From Bacillota bacterium (GTDB lineage Bacteria > Bacillota > Clostridia > Tissierellales > MES13), in NCBI GenBank assembly GCA_009711785.1, contig VENA01000024.1, positions 1 through 64,000 on the forward strand: a stretch of 64,000 bases of DNA. The letters run 5' to 3'. The position numbers and the translations under genes are program-made. This document shows, one piece after another, positions 52,929 through 63,806 of the stretch. A model generated the notes under the pieces. That model worked only from the letters and a program-made list of their open reading frames with translations. It did not search any database and was not told where the DNA came from. Positions within the stretch are counted from its first letter, which is position 1; the number at the start of each line of letters is the position of its first letter.

Positions 52929-54167
52929 TTGAAAAAAAGAGTGGTTATAACAGGAATTGGTGTAATTAGCCCTGTAGGAATAGGAAAAGATAATTTTTGG
53001 AATTCTATAAAAGCAGGTAAAAGTGGTATTGATTATATAACAAAATTTGATACTGAAGAATATCCAGTTAAAATAGCTGGAGAGGTAAATGATTTTAATC
53101 CTAAAGAGTATATTAATAAAAAAGAAGCAAAAAGAATGGATTTATTTACTCAATATGCAGTGGCAGGAAGTAAAATGGCAGTTGAAGATGCTAAATTAGA
53201 TGTAGATAATCTAAACAGTGAACGTTTTGGAGTTATTTTAGGATCAGGTGTTGGAGGCTTACAAACCCTTGAAAAGCAACATAAAAGATTAATAGATAAA
53301 GGCCCAAGAAGGGTAAGTCCATTTTTTATTCCAATGATGATTGGTAATATTGCTGCTGGTCAAGTATCCATAGCTTTTGGTGCTAAAGGACCAAATGAAA
53401 CAGTAGTTACTGCTTGTGCTTCATCAACAAACGCAGTGGGAGATAGTTTTAAAGTAATACAAAGAGGCGATGCTGATATTATGATAACTGGAGGCACAGA
53501 GGCATCAATTACTCCTTTAGCATTAGCAGGATTCTCCTCAATGAAGGCTTTATCAACTAATAATGATAATCCAAAGGAAGCTAGTAGACCATTTGATAAA
53601 GAAAGAGATGGATTTGTAATGGGCGAAGGTTCTGGGATTTTAATTTTAGAAGAACTTGAACATGCTTTAAATAGAGGAGCTAATATATATGGTGAGGTAG
53701 TCGGATATGGAATGACTTCAGATGCTTATCATATAACAGCACCAGCTGAAAAAGGAATAGGAGCTGCAAAGGCAATGGAACTAGCTTTAAAAGATGCAGA
53801 CATCGATGCTAGTAAAGTTGATTATATTAACGCTCATGGAACAAGTACTCCCCTTAATGATAAATTTGAAACCCAGGCTATTAAAACAGTCTTTAAAGAT
53901 GATGTTAATAAATTAAAGGTTAGTTCTACTAAATCTATGACAGGACATTTACTAGGAGCAGCAGGTGGATTAGAAGCAGCAGTTTGTGCTTTATCTGTTA
54001 GCGAAAATTATATACCTGCTACAATTAATTATAAAAATGAAGATGAAGAATGTGATCTTAATTATGTCCCGAATAAGGGTATTGATTGTGAAGTTAATTA
54101 CTCAATTTCTAATTCTTTAGGATTTGGTGGACATAATGCAAGCATTGTTATAAAAAAGTATAAATAA
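52929..54167 (+). CDS. fabF: Beta-ketoacyl-ACP synthase II FabF
   Basis: Elongates acyl-ACP. About 412 residues with the active cysteine C163 in [11 protein letters not shown], histidine in [11 protein letters not shown] and histidine in [16 protein letters not shown] start at 52929 behind GGAGGGG; with this start the cysteine is residue 163, as in E. coli FabF. Last gene of the fab operon; a terminator follows, so rnc is separate. Confidence 0.97.
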   Translation: MKKRVVITGIGVISPVGIGKDNFWNSIKAGKSGIDYITKFDTEEYPVKIAGEVNDFNPKEYINKKEAKRMDLFTQYAVAGSKMAVEDAKLDVDNLNSERFGVILGSGVGGLQTLEKQHKRLIDKGPRRVSPFFIPMMIGNIAAGQVSIAFGAKGPNETVVTACASSTNAVGDSFKVIQRGDADIMITGGTEASITPLALAGFSSMKALSTNNDNPKEASRPFDKERDGFVMGEGSGILILEELEHALNRGANIYGEVVGYGMTSDAYHITAPAEKGIGAAKAMELALKDADIDASKVDYINAHGTSTPLNDKFETQAIKTVFKDDVNKLKVSSTKSMTGHLLGAAGGLEAAVCALSVSENYIPATINYKNEDEECDLNYVPNKGIDCEVNYSISNSLGFGGHNASIVIKKYK

Positions 54168-54173
54168 ACAGAC

Positions 54174-54218
54174 AGCTAGCTGTAATGGTACTAAAGACCC
54201 ATTACAACTAGCTTATTT
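54174..54218 (+). terminator. Terminator after fabF
   Basis: Stem 54174-54188 / 54199-54213 with a single mismatch and a T-rich tail. Confidence 0.75.
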
Positions 54219-54263
54219 TGTTATTAAAATATTTGCATGAAATAATAAAGTTATAGTAAACTA

Positions 54264-54269
54264 TATAAT
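54264..54269 (+). promoter_or_regulatory. -10 element of the rnc promoter
   Basis: Perfect TATAAT, which places the predicted start of transcription at the base of the hairpin at 54273-54320. No good -35 element seen. Confidence 0.55.
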
Positions 54270-54272
54270 GGA

Positions 54273-54320
54273 TAATATTGTAGATACTTTAAATAATTAT
54301 TTGAAATATCTACAATATTA
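54273..54320 (+). ncRNA. Long 5' leader hairpin of rnc
   Basis: 14-bp perfect arms (54273-54286 / 54307-54320), one C-A mismatch, then 7 more pairs (54288-54294 / 54299-54305, one wobble) and an AATT loop. The double-stranded length, about two turns, is what RNase III cuts. It lies before the rnc ribosome site with 12 bases between. Regulatory role is inference. Confidence 0.6.
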
Positions 54321-54344
54321 TTTAATAACAATTTGGAGGTAAGT

Positions 54345-55064
54345 ATGTTATTAAAAAAAGAGAGAATACAAAGACTTAAAGAGTTACAGGAGAATGTGAA
54401 ATATGATTTTAAGGATTTAGAGTTATTAAACAGAGCATTAACGCATAGTTCCTATGCAAATGAAAACAAAAAGAAGAATTTAAAATATAATGAGAGATTA
54501 GAATTTTTAGGGGATTCAGTTTTAGGATTAGTTATTAGTGATTATTTGTTTATTAATTATCCTAAATATCCAGAAGGAGAATTAACTAAGATAAGGTCTT
54601 TAATCGTTTGTGAACCTTCTTTAGCGTCAATAGCAAAGGAAATTAAATTAGGTAAGTATTTATTATTAGGCAAAGGAGAAGAGGCAACTGGAGGTCGAGA
54701 ACGCATATCAATTCTAGCAGATGCCTTTGAGGCAGTAATAGGGGCAATCTATCTTGATGGAAAGTTAAAACATTCAAGAAAATTCATATTAAATAGTTTA
54801 AATAAAATAATAGAGGATTCGGTGAAGGGAAAATTATTTTTAGACTATAAAACGCAATTGCAAGAGTATATACAAAAGAATAGTGATTCGAATATTGAAT
54901 ACAGTGTGACTAAAGAAATAGGACCTGATCATAATAAAATATTTTATATAGAGGTTAAAAATGGAGAAAAAGTGTTGGGGATTGGAAAAGGTAAAAGTAA
55001 AAAGGAAGCAGAACAAAACGCAGCAAGATCAGCATTAATAAAAGTAGGAGATATTAATGAGTAA
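54345..55064 (+). CDS. rnc: Ribonuclease III
   Basis: Double-strand-specific endoribonuclease for rRNA and mRNA processing. 239 residues: signature NERLEFLGDSVLGLVI, ADAFEAVIGAIYLD, and a C-terminal dsRNA-binding domain from DYKTQLQEYIQ. Start at ATG 54345 behind GGAGGT; an earlier in-frame TTG overlaps the ribosome site. Its end overlaps the next gene by 8 bases. A long hairpin in the leader may be a target of the enzyme itself. Confidence 0.97.
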   Translation: MLLKKERIQRLKELQENVKYDFKDLELLNRALTHSSYANENKKKNLKYNERLEFLGDSVLGLVISDYLFINYPKYPEGELTKIRSLIVCEPSLASIAKEIKLGKYLLLGKGEEATGGRERISILADAFEAVIGAIYLDGKLKHSRKFILNSLNKIIEDSVKGKLFLDYKTQLQEYIQKNSDSNIEYSVTKEIGPDHNKIFYIEVKNGEKVLGIGKGKSKKEAEQNAARSALIKVGDINE

Positions 55065-56151
55065 AAAACATTATATAATACCAATTTTTGTTCCTCATTT
55101 GGGATGTCCTAATGACTGTGTTTTTTGTAATCAAAGGAAGATAACAGGCTTAAGTACTAATATGACAGGCAGAGATGTAAAAAAAATTGTAGAATCTTAT
55201 TTAAAGACTATACCAAAAGAAAATACAAAAGTAGGGCTTGCTTTTTATGGAGGAAGCTTTACTGGAATTGATAAAAAAATACAAAAAGAGCTTATATCTA
55301 CAGCTAATAATTATAAAAAATATGGATTAATAGATAGTATAAGATTATCAACAAGACCTGATTATATTAACGATGAAATATTAAATTATTTAAGGAAAAT
55401 GTGTGTAGATACTATAGAATTAGGTGTACAATCTTTAGATGAAAAAGTTTTAGAAAACTCTTTAAGAGGACATACAAGCAAAGATGTATATGAAGCTGTA
55501 AAACTAATAAAAAAGTATAAATTTAAGTTAGGATTACAAATGATGACTGGACTACCAGGTGATACTTTAAAAAAATCCTTAGACACTGGGATTAAAATAG
55601 CTAAATTAAAGCCTAACTTCACGAGGATATACCCAACGTTGACGGTAAAAGAAACAGAGCTACAAAGGCTATATAATAAAGGTGAATACAAACCATTTAC
55701 TTTAGATGAAACTATTAGTTTGTGTAGTGATTTATTAATGTTATTTGAATCAAATAATATAGAAGTTATAAGAATTGGTTTGCAGAATACAGAAAACATT
55801 TCACCTAATAAAGATGTAGTTGCTGGGCCCTTTCACTCGTCTTTAAGACAGCTCGTTGAATCTAGAGTATATAGAATTATTTTAGATGAAATTATAAAAA
55901 CATTTACAGATAAAGCTTATGAAACGTTAGTTATAAGTGCTAATAAAAAAGAAATAAATTATATAATTGGATATAAAGCCATAAATACTAAGTATTTAAA
56001 AAGAAAATATGGATTTGAAAAAATTAATTATAAAAAAATTAAGTTATCTAAAAATATTATTTACGTAGAAACAGATGGATTTAAAAAGAAGGTTGATAGG
56101 TATAATATTATTAAAAAATATTTACAAGATAAAAATTTATTATTATCATAA
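55057..56151 (+). CDS. Radical SAM protein, Elp3-like without acetyltransferase domain
   Basis: A 364-residue radical SAM enzyme with the cluster motif CPNDCVFC (C-x3-C-x2-C) near residues 17-24 and FYGGSFTGI. Part of an Elp3-like family common between rnc and smc in clostridia, with GPFHSSLRQLVESR near the C-terminus. It lacks the GNAT domain of true Elp3, so tRNA wobble carboxymethylation is not implied. Substrate unknown. Overlaps rnc by 8 bases and is followed by a terminator. Confidence 0.88.
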   Translation: MSKKHYIIPIFVPHLGCPNDCVFCNQRKITGLSTNMTGRDVKKIVESYLKTIPKENTKVGLAFYGGSFTGIDKKIQKELISTANNYKKYGLIDSIRLSTRPDYINDEILNYLRKMCVDTIELGVQSLDEKVLENSLRGHTSKDVYEAVKLIKKYKFKLGLQMMTGLPGDTLKKSLDTGIKIAKLKPNFTRIYPTLTVKETELQRLYNKGEYKPFTLDETISLCSDLLMLFESNNIEVIRIGLQNTENISPNKDVVAGPFHSSLRQLVESRVYRIILDEIIKTFTDKAYETLVISANKKEINYIIGYKAINTKYLKRKYGFEKINYKKIKLSKNIIYVETDGFKKKVDRYNIIKKYLQDKNLLLS

Positions 56152-56169
56152 TATTTACCTTCAGTTGAG

Positions 56170-56201
56170 GAAGGTTTCCTAAAAAGGGAACCTTCTAGTT
56201 T
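56170..56201 (+). terminator. Terminator before smc
   Basis: 10-bp stem (56170-56179 / 56186-56195, one wobble) with a 6-base loop and T-rich tail. Confidence 0.7.
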
Positions 56202-56239
56202 AATTAATAGACAAATAGGGACTATGTGAGGTGCTAAAA

Positions 56240-59200
56240 ATGTATTTAAAAAGATTAGAATTACAGGGGTTTAAGTCCTTTGCAGATAAAACTGTTATAG
56301 ATTTTGAAAATGAAATTACTGGAGTAGTAGGGCCAAATGGAAGTGGTAAGAGTAACATTTCTGATTCTATTAGATGGGTTTTAGGTGAACAGAGTGCAAA
56401 AACATTAAGAGGAAGTAAAATGGAGGATATTATTTTCGCCGGAACATCATCTAGGAGACCATTAGGTTTTGCAGAAGTTACTTTAGTTTTAGATAATAAA
56501 GATTCAGCTATGCCTATTGATTATACAGAAGTTAGTGTAACTAGAAGAGTCTTTAGATCCGGTGAAAGTGAATATTATATTAATAAAACAGGCTGTAGAT
56601 TAAAAGATATTAAAGAATTATTTATGGACACTGGTGTTGGTATTGATGGATACTCCATAATAGGACAAGGGAAAATAGATGAAATATTAAGTTCAAAATC
56701 AGAAGATAGAAGAAATTTATTTGAAGAAGCTGCAGGGATTGTAAAATATAAGACTAGAAAAAACCAGTCAGAGAAGAAATTAAATAAAACAAAGGATAAT
56801 TTATTAAGAATAAATGATATTATAACTGAGTTAGATAAACAAATAATGCCATTAAAACAGCAATCGAAAAAAGCTCAAGAGTATTTAAATCTTTCTAGTG
56901 ATTTAAAGGATTTAGAAGTAAGCTTGTATACAAGGGAAATAAAGAGATTAAATGAACAATCTAAACACTTAGAAAATCAAAAGGAATTGATTGAAAAACA
57001 GTTAAAATATAATGAAGAAAAGAAAAATGAAATTGATGAAAATTATAATAAAATTAAAAAGAACTTAGAGGCTGTTGAGAGTAAGATAGAACAAGTACAA
57101 AACTTAAGATATAAAACTCAAAGTGAATTAGAAAGAAAAGAAAGTGAGATTAAACTTAATAATGAGAAAATAACTTTTTTAAAAAAGGAATTAAATAGAC
57201 TAAATTTAGAAAAAGAACAACTTAATGATAACATAGAAGAATATCAAAATGAAATTAAAAATATATCACAGCAAAAAAAAGAAATGGAAGGAAAAATTCA
57301 AGATGAAAATTTATTACTTTCCAAAAAACAAGAAGAATTAAAAGTCATAGAAAGTAAAATAATGAACAATGAAAAAGAAATTGAAGAAAAGAAAAGTGAT
57401 ATTATACAAGTACTTAATGATATTGCCGACAAAAAAAGTGAAATTAACACTCTTAATTCTTTCAATGAAAATATAGAAAAGCAAATTAAAGAATTATTAA
57501 AAGAAATTGATGAAAAAGAAATTTTAACAAAGGAAAAAGAAAAAGATATACTTAAGTCAGAAGATAAAATCCTTGATAAAAAGAAAACTATTAAAAATCT
57601 TTTAGATGAAAAGGAAAATATAAAAAATGACAAAGAAGATACAAAGGTTAAATTAGATAAGCTAATAAGAGAAAAAAATAACTTAAAGGGAGAAATACAA
57701 GGGAAAATCTCTAGATATAATTTACTTAATGATATGAAAAGGGAATATGAAGGTTTTTATAGAAGTGTAAAGAATACCCTTAAAGCTTGTAGAAACAATA
57801 CTCATTTAGGTAAAGGAGTTAGGGGAGTTATAGCTGAGTTAATTTCAGTTGATAAAAATTTAGAAAAAGCGATAGAAATATCATTAGGTTCTAATCTTCA
57901 AAATATAGTCACTGAAACTGAAGAAAATGCAAAGAATATAATTAACTATTTAAAGAAAAATAAATTAGGAAGAGTAACATTTTTACCAATGACTTCAATA
58001 AAGGGTAGAACATTAAACTTGAATAAAAGAAGGGTACTAGATATAAATGGAGTAATAGGTATAGCTTCAAATTTAGTAAAATATAAAGAGGATTACGAAG
58101 AAATATTTAAATATTTATTAGGAAGAATTTTAATAGTAAAAGATATTAACGTAGGGATCAAAGTAGCAAAATTATGTAATCATTCCTTTAGAATAGTATC
58201 TTTAGATGGAGACGTATTAAACCCTGGAGGTTCTTTAACCGGTGGGAGTTATAATTCAAGAAACACTAAATTATTAGGACGAAAGAGACAAATAAAAGAA
58301 TTAAAATCTGAAATTAAAGAATATAAAGCTAAATATAAAGAAATAGATCAAAAGGTAAATAAAAAAGATGAAAAATTAAGAGATCTGGAAAAAACACTTA
58401 ATGACTTAGTAGAAAGAATAAATGTGGAAAATATAGAGTTAACTAAACTTGAAAATATTTATAGTAAAGAAGTAGATACAAAAGATAATTTAACTAAAGA
58501 AATAAAAATGTTAAAAGAAGAGTTAAAACAGCTTAATAAACAGAATGAGGAAACAACTGTTAATAAAAGCACTTTGATTAAGGATTTAAATAAATTAAAA
58601 GAAAAAAATAACTTAACTCAAGATACTATTGATAATATGATGGAAGATTTTGATGAAGAGAAACAAAAGAAAGAATCTCTATCTAAAGATATAACAGAAA
58701 TAAAAGTTAAAAGTGCTTCTTATAAACAAGAGATGGTCTCATTTAAAAATAGTCTTGAACAAATAAATAAAAATATACAGAAAATAAAAGAAAATTTAAA
58801 TACAAAGAAGAATGAATATAAAGAGAATGAAAAAGAAATTGAAGAACTTAAAAATAATCAAAGTAAACTTAATAATGAAAAAGATAAGTTAAAAAACCTA
58901 TTATCAGAATATGATTCTAAGGTTACTGAGTCAAAAAATAAAAAGGTAACTTTATCAAATAAGTTTGATAATCAACAGGCAATTTTAAAGGATATGGACA
59001 AGAAAATAAATGATCTTCAAAAGAGTTTAAACACCCTTGATATAAAACAGACTAAATATAATATGCAACTAGAAAATTACAATAATAAACTCTGGGATGA
59101 ATATGAAATGACATATAAAATGGCTTTAAATTCTAAAAAGGAAATAGAAAATGTAACAAAAGTACAAAGTGAAATAAGAAATTTAAAAAGAAAAATTAAA

Positions 59201-59821
59201 AATTTAGGAAATGTTAATATAAACTCAATAAAGGAATATAAAGATGTAAAGGAAAGATATGAGTTTTTAAATGAACAGAGAGAAGATTTACTTAAAGCTA
59301 AGGAATCTTTGAAAAAAGTAATAAAAGATATGGAAGTGAAGATGAAAGAACAATTTATTTCTAATTTCCATATAATTAAAGAAAATTTTAAAGAAGTGTT
59401 TAATAAGTTATTTGGAGGTGGAAAAGCAGATATATATCTTGAAGATGATGAGGATGTTTTAGGAAGTGGGATTGAAATAATAGCCCAACCTCCAGGAAAG
59501 AAATTGCAAAACATTTCACTTTTATCAGGTGGAGAAAAAGCCCTTACAGCAATAGCATTATTATTTGCAATTCTAAAGTTAAAGCCAACTCCTTTTTGTA
59601 TCTTAGATGAGATAGAAGCGGCTTTAGATGATGCTAATGTATACAGATTTGCAGACTATCTTCAAGAGTATAGTAATAAAACACAATTTATAGTCATAAC
59701 ACACCGAAAAGGAACAATGGAATCAGTGGATACACTTTATGGTGTGACTATGGAAGAAAAAGGAGTTAGTAAATTAGTATCAGTAAAATTAACAGAAAAA
59801 CTAAAAGAAAAAGTTAGTTAG
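56240..59821 (+). CDS. smc: Chromosome partition protein SMC
   Basis: ATPase that compacts and segregates the chromosome, acting with ScpA and ScpB. 1193 residues: Walker [10 protein letters not shown] at 31-39, two very long coiled-coil arms, a hinge at about 500-660 with [13 protein letters not shown] signature LLSGGEK near 1095 and Walker [14 protein letters not shown]. Start at ATG 56240 (ribosome site GTGAGGTG) rather than an in-frame GTG nine bases before. smc-ftsY order is conserved in Firmicutes. Confidence 0.98.
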   Translation: MYLKRLELQGFKSFADKTVIDFENEITGVVGPNGSGKSNISDSIRWVLGEQSAKTLRGSKMEDIIFAGTSSRRPLGFAEVTLVLDNKDSAMPIDYTEVSVTRRVFRSGESEYYINKTGCRLKDIKELFMDTGVGIDGYSIIGQGKIDEILSSKSEDRRNLFEEAAGIVKYKTRKNQSEKKLNKTKDNLLRINDIITELDKQIMPLKQQSKKAQEYLNLSSDLKDLEVSLYTREIKRLNEQSKHLENQKELIEKQLKYNEEKKNEIDENYNKIKKNLEAVESKIEQVQNLRYKTQSELERKESEIKLNNEKITFLKKELNRLNLEKEQLNDNIEEYQNEIKNISQQKKEMEGKIQDENLLLSKKQEELKVIESKIMNNEKEIEEKKSDIIQVLNDIADKKSEINTLNSFNENIEKQIKELLKEIDEKEILTKEKEKDILKSEDKILDKKKTIKNLLDEKENIKNDKEDTKVKLDKLIREKNNLKGEIQGKISRYNLLNDMKREYEGFYRSVKNTLKACRNNTHLGKGVRGVIAELISVDKNLEKAIEISLGSNLQNIVTETEENAKNIINYLKKNKLGRVTFLPMTSIKGRTLNLNKRRVLDINGVIGIASNLVKYKEDYEEIFKYLLGRILIVKDINVGIKVAKLCNHSFRIVSLDGDVLNPGGSLTGGSYNSRNTKLLGRKRQIKELKSEIKEYKAKYKEIDQKVNKKDEKLRDLEKTLNDLVERINVENIELTKLENIYSKEVDTKDNLTKEIKMLKEELKQLNKQNEETTVNKSTLIKDLNKLKEKNNLTQDTIDNMMEDFDEEKQKKESLSKDITEIKVKSASYKQEMVSFKNSLEQINKNIQKIKENLNTKKNEYKENEKEIEELKNNQSKLNNEKDKLKNLLSEYDSKVTESKNKKVTLSNKFDNQQAILKDMDKKINDLQKSLNTLDIKQTKYNMQLENYNNKLWDEYEMTYKMALNSKKEIENVTKVQSEIRNLKRKIKNLGNVNINSIKEYKDVKERYEFLNEQREDLLKAKESLKKVIKDMEVKMKEQFISNFHIIKENFKEVFNKLFGGGKADIYLEDDEDVLGSGIEIIAQPPGKKLQNISLLSGGEKALTAIALLFAILKLKPTPFCILDEIEAALDDANVYRFADYLQEYSNKTQFIVITHRKGTMESVDTLYGVTMEEKGVSKLVSVKLTEKLKEKVS

Positions 59822-59833
59822 GGAGGATTACTT

Positions 59834-60856
59834 ATGTTTAAAAATATATTTAAAAAGAATAAAGAAAACGAAGAACAGAAAAATGAAGAAATACAGCAAG
59901 TTGAAGAGACTAAAGATAATAATGAAGAAAATAATAAATCTGGTTTATTAGGTAAATTGAAAAAGGGATTAGAAAAAACAAGAAAAGGAATTACAGAAAA
60001 AGTTGATGATATATTAAAGTCTTATACTAAAATAGATGAAGAGCTATTTGAAGATATAGAAGAAGTTTTAATTACTGCAGATGTTGGAGTTAATACTACT
60101 ATGAGGATAATTGATGATGTTAAAGATAAGGTGAAGGAACAAAAGATCACAGAGGCTAAGGAAATAAAAAGTTTACTAAAAGAAGAATTAGTTGAAATTT
60201 TGACTGAAGTTGAAGGTAGTCAAGAACTAAATATAGAACCTAGTCCATCTATTATGCTTGTAGTTGGAGTTAATGGAGTTGGGAAAACAACAACAATAGG
60301 GAAATTAGCATCTAGATTAAAAAAAGAAGGAAAGAAAGTTTTAATTGCTGCCGGTGATACATTTAGAGCAGCTGCTATAGAACAATTAAATGAGTGGTCA
60401 AATAGAGCAGGGGTAGACTTAATATCCCATAATGAAGGAGCAGATCCAGCTGCAGTAATATTTGATGGTATTCAAGCAGCTAAGGCTAGAAAAGCTGATG
60501 TTTTGATTTGTGATACAGCAGGAAGACTTCATAACAAAAAAAACCTGATGAATGAATTAAATAAGATTTTTAGAATAGTAGGAAGAGAATACCCAGAAGC
60601 AAAAAAAGAAGTTATGCTAGTTGTAGATGCCACAACAGGACAAAACGCAGTGATACAAGCAAAGTTATTTAAAGAAGCATGTGATATAACAGGGATTGCT
60701 CTAACAAAATTAGATGGTACAGCTAAAGGTGGGGTTGTATTAGCTGTTCAGTCTGAACTTAAAGTTCCTGTTAAGCTTGTAGGAGTAGGAGAAGGAATTA
60801 ATGATTTACAAGATTTTGAGCCTAATGATTTTGTAGATGCACTTTTTCCAGAATAA
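59834..60856 (+). CDS. ftsY: Signal recognition particle receptor FtsY
   Basis: GTPase receptor that docks SRP-ribosome complexes on the membrane. 340 residues: an acidic, glutamate-rich A domain (about 1-40), the N domain, then the G domain with GVNGVGKTTTIGKLA, DTAGRLHNK and TKLDGTAKGG. Partner Ffh is encoded 460 bases downstream. Twelve bases after smc. Confidence 0.98.
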   Translation: MFKNIFKKNKENEEQKNEEIQQVEETKDNNEENNKSGLLGKLKKGLEKTRKGITEKVDDILKSYTKIDEELFEDIEEVLITADVGVNTTMRIIDDVKDKVKEQKITEAKEIKSLLKEELVEILTEVEGSQELNIEPSPSIMLVVGVNGVGKTTTIGKLASRLKKEGKKVLIAAGDTFRAAAIEQLNEWSNRAGVDLISHNEGADPAAVIFDGIQAAKARKADVLICDTAGRLHNKKNLMNELNKIFRIVGREYPEAKKEVMLVVDATTGQNAVIQAKLFKEACDITGIALTKLDGTAKGGVVLAVQSELKVPVKLVGVGEGINDLQDFEPNDFVDALFPE

Positions 60857-60860
60857 ATAG

Positions 60861-60889
60861 TTGACAAGTATGAAATTGTGTTATAGAAT
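60861..60889 (+). promoter_or_regulatory. Promoter of ylxM-ffh
   Basis: Perfect TTGACA, 17-base spacer, TAGAAT, in the 79-base gap after ftsY; ylxM, ffh and the following ribosomal genes may therefore be transcribed separately from smc-ftsY. Confidence 0.75.
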
Positions 60890-60935
60890 GAGTCTGTCAA
60901 GGAAATGACTTTACACCTAACAAAGGGTGATAATA

Positions 60936-61316
60936 ATGTTTGAAAAAGTAGTAGAAATAGGATACATGTTTGATTTTTACGGAAAATTGTTAAGCAAAAA
61001 ACAGCGCTCTGCTATTGAATTATATTATATTCACGATTTGTCTCTTAGTGAAATAGGAGAACAACTTAAAATAAGTAGACAAGGAGTTTATGATACTTTA
61101 AAAAGAGCTGAAAAGAAATTATATAATTTTGAAGAGAAACTTAGACTAGTAGATAAATTCAAACAAAAGAATGCTAAGGTAAAGAGCATATTAAATCATC
61201 TTGAAGTTATTAATAAAGAAATAGAAAAGTGCAATCATCTAGATTTACAAAAAAGTGTAAAAGAAATTGAAAAAATTATTTCAGATATATTGGAAAGCAG
61301 TCAGGAGGTTAAATAA
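60936..61316 (+). CDS. ylxM: YlxM/UPF0122 family helix-turn-helix protein
   Basis: A 126-residue protein related to sigma-70 region 4 (SAIELYYIHDLSLSEIGEQLKISRQGVYDTLKRAEKKL), thought to modulate the SRP system in streptococci. Start at ATG 60936 behind AAAGGGTG, rather than the GTG in that site. It ends one base before the ffh start, consistent with co-transcription. Confidence 0.93.
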   Translation: MFEKVVEIGYMFDFYGKLLSKKQRSAIELYYIHDLSLSEIGEQLKISRQGVYDTLKRAEKKLYNFEEKLRLVDKFKQKNAKVKSILNHLEVINKEIEKCNHLDLQKSVKEIEKIISDILESSQEVK

Positions 61317-62657
61317 ATGGTTTTTGAAAGTTTAGCTGAAAAACTTCAAAATTCACTAAGTAAGTTAAAGGGTAAAGGAAAATTAAACGAAAAAGACGTT
61401 AACGCTGCTATGAGGGAAGTTAAACTTGCTTTGTTAGAAGCGGATGTGAATTTTCGTGTTGTTAAAAACTTTATAAAAAAAGTTAAAGAAAGAGCCATAG
61501 GCCATGAAGTAATGGATAGTTTAACTCCAGGACAACAAGTAATTAAGATAGTTAATGAAGAATTAACAAACCTTATGGGTGAGACTGAAAGCAAATTAAA
61601 TTTTTCTTCAACACCCACAGTTATAATGATGTGTGGTTTGCAGGGTGCAGGTAAAACTACTACGACTGGAAAATTAGGAGTTTTACTTAAAGATAAAGGG
61701 AAAAGACCTTTGTTAGTAGCATGTGATGTTTATAGACCAGCTGCAATTAAACAGCTACAGGTTGTAGGGAAACAAGTAGATTTACCAGTTTTCTCAATGG
61801 GAGATAAACAGAATCCAGTAAATATCGCTAAAGCATCTATAGAACATGCAAAGAAAAATGGTAATGATGTAGTTATTCTAGATACAGCAGGTAGACTTCA
61901 TATAGATGAAGATTTAATGGATGAACTTAAAGATATAAAAACAAATCTAACGCCAGACGAAATTTTATTAGTTGTAGATGCTATGACTGGTCAAGATGCC
62001 GTTAATGTTGCTAAAACATTTAATAATGAGTTAGAAATAAATGGTGTAGTTTTAACTAAGTTAGATGGAGATGCTAGAGGTGGAGCTGCTTTATCAATCA
62101 GATCAGTCACCGAAAAACCTATAAAATTTGTAGGTATGGGTGAAAAAATGAACGAATTAGAAGCATTTCATCCAGATAGAATGGCATCCCGAATATTAGG
62201 TATGGGCGATGTTTTAAGTCTTATAGAGAAAGCTCAAGCTAATATTGATGAAAAGAAAGCTAAAGAATTAGAAAAAAAATTAAGAACGTCACAGTTTACA
62301 TTTGATGACTTTTTAGATCAATTAGAACAAATGAAAAATATGGGACCACTTAATCAAATACTAGAAATGATTCCTGGTGTTAATTCTAAGCAGTTAAAAA
62401 ATTTAAATGTTGATGATAAGGATCTTGTTCATATAGAGGCTATTATAAAATCTATGACAAAGAAAGAGAGAAATGACCCTTCAATAATAAAAGGAAGCAG
62501 AAGAAAGAGAATAGCAGAGGGTAGTGGTACTAGTATACAAGAAGTTAATAAATTATTAAAACAATTTAAAGAAACTAGAAAAATGATTAAGAAATTCTCA
62601 GGCATGGAAAAAAGCATGAAAGGTAAAGGAAAAATGAATTTTCCTTTCTTTAAATAA
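61317..62657 (+). CDS. ffh: Signal recognition particle protein Ffh
   Basis: GTPase subunit of SRP. 446 residues: N domain, G domain with [15 protein letters not shown] at 107-121 region, [23 protein letters not shown], then a methionine-rich M domain ([27 protein letters not shown]) that binds the SRP RNA and signal peptide. AGGAGG lies inside ylxM. No SRP RNA gene was seen in the window. Confidence 0.98.
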   Translation: MVFESLAEKLQNSLSKLKGKGKLNEKDVNAAMREVKLALLEADVNFRVVKNFIKKVKERAIGHEVMDSLTPGQQVIKIVNEELTNLMGETESKLNFSSTPTVIMMCGLQGAGKTTTTGKLGVLLKDKGKRPLLVACDVYRPAAIKQLQVVGKQVDLPVFSMGDKQNPVNIAKASIEHAKKNGNDVVILDTAGRLHIDEDLMDELKDIKTNLTPDEILLVVDAMTGQDAVNVAKTFNNELEINGVVLTKLDGDARGGAALSIRSVTEKPIKFVGMGEKMNELEAFHPDRMASRILGMGDVLSLIEKAQANIDEKKAKELEKKLRTSQFTFDDFLDQLEQMKNMGPLNQILEMIPGVNSKQLKNLNVDDKDLVHIEAIIKSMTKKERNDPSIIKGSRRKRIAEGSGTSIQEVNKLLKQFKETRKMIKKFSGMEKSMKGKGKMNFPFFK

Positions 62658-62683
62658 TTATAGTTTTAAAAGGAGGTGAAATA

Positions 62684-62953
62684 ATGTCAGTAAAAATCAG
62701 ATTAAAAAGAATGGGTGCTAAGAAAAAACCTTTTTATAGAATAGTTGTAGCAGATTCTCGTTCACCTAGAGATGGAAGATTCATCGAAGAATTAGGATTC
62801 TATAATCCTGTTGCAGAGCAAAAGGAAATAAGAATAGATGATGAAAAAGCTATCAAATGGTTAAAGAATGGAGCTAAGCCTACTGATACTGTATTAGGAC
62901 TTTTCAAGAAAAATGGTGTTATTGAAAAATTTGAAGAATCTAAGAAAGCGTAG
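62684..62953 (+). CDS. rpsP: 30S ribosomal protein S16 (bS16)
   Basis: An 89-residue S16: [50 protein letters not shown] ribosome site. The conserved order ffh-rpsP-khpA-rimM-trmD follows. Confidence 0.98.
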   Translation: MSVKIRLKRMGAKKKPFYRIVVADSRSPRDGRFIEELGFYNPVAEQKEIRIDDEKAIKWLKNGAKPTDTVLGLFKKNGVIEKFEESKKA

Positions 62954-62975
62954 TTAGCTTTCAGGGGGTGAAATA

Positions 62976-63203
62976 ATGGGTGAATTAGTTGAAACAATTG
63001 CGAAAGCACTTGTTGATAATCCAGAAGAAGTTAAAGTCAATGAAGTTGAAGGTACTCAATCAGTTATTATTGAACTAAAGGTAGCCCCAGATGATATGGG
63101 AAAAGTAATAGGTAAACAAGGAAGAATAGCTAAGGCTATTAGAACTGTTGTTAAAGCTGCAGCTATTAAAGAAAATAAGAGAGTAGTAGTAGAAATTATA
63201 TAA
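62976..63203 (+). CDS. khpA: KH-domain RNA-binding protein KhpA
   Basis: A 75-residue KH-domain protein with the GKQG loop (IGKQGRIAKAIRTVVKAAA). It pairs with KhpB (Jag) in post-transcriptional control of cell size in streptococci. GGGGGTG ribosome site. Its stop lies in the terminator stem that follows. Confidence 0.96.
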   Translation: MGELVETIAKALVDNPEEVKVNEVEGTQSVIIELKVAPDDMGKVIGKQGRIAKAIRTVVKAAAIKENKRVVVEII

Positions 63204-63237
63204 TAAAGGAATTAGTTAAACTAATTCCTTTATTTTT
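63202..63237 (+). terminator. Terminator after khpA
   Basis: 14-bp perfect stem (63202-63215 / 63221-63234), 5-base loop, T-rich tail; the khpA stop codon is within the stem. Confidence 0.85.
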
Positions 63238-63302
63238 CTATATGTATAATGAAATTTCTTTAGGAAATAATGTTTAATATCTCATTTAATGAGGTGAGTA
63301 AA

Positions 63303-63806
63303 ATGGTTGAAAAGATTAAAATTGGTAAAATAATAAATACCCATGGTATTAAAGGTGAGATTAAAGTATTACCTTTAACAGATGATTTAGATAGATTTAA
63401 TGAATTAGAAAATTTTTATATACAAGGCGAAAAAGAAAAGTTTAAAACTGAAAAGGTAAGATATAATAATAAAAATAATGTATTAATTAAAATAAATGGA
63501 TATGATAACATAAACGAAGTTTTAAAATATAAAGGTAAATATATTTTAGTAGATAGAAAAGATGTTGTGGATTTGCCAGAAAATTCATTTTTTCTCTTTG
63601 AAATTAAGGGTTTAAAGGTTTATGATACAGATAATAAAAAAATTGGAGTTATCAAAGATATTTTAACTTCAAGTGCTAATGATGTATACATAATAAAGGA
63701 CAATGAGAAGGAATATTTAATACCTGCATTAAAGCATATAATAAAGGAAGTTAATATAAATGAAGGTAAAATGATAATTGATCCTTTAGAAGGAATGATA
63801 GAATGA
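63303..63806 (+). CDS. rimM: Ribosome maturation factor RimM
   Basis: 30S assembly factor binding S19. About 167 residues: [24 protein letters not shown], split into N-terminal RimM domain and a C-terminal PRC-barrel ([30 protein letters not shown]). Start at ATG 63303 behind GAGGTGAG; an earlier in-frame ATG is 33 bases upstream. Stop overlaps the trmD start (ATGA). Confidence 0.95.
   Translation: MVEKIKIGKIINTHGIKGEIKVLPLTDDLDRFNELENFYIQGEKEKFKTEKVRYNNKNNVLIKINGYDNINEVLKYKGKYILVDRKDVVDLPENSFFLFEIKGLKVYDTDNKKIGVIKDILTSSANDVYIIKDNEKEYLIPALKHIIKEVNINEGKMIIDPLEGMIE

Noticed and set aside
57298-57633. Minus-strand reading frames within smc, prkC, ackA and other genes
   Set aside because: They are shadows on the strand opposite to AT-rich genes, low in complexity (Ser/Phe/Leu runs), and lack ribosome sites.
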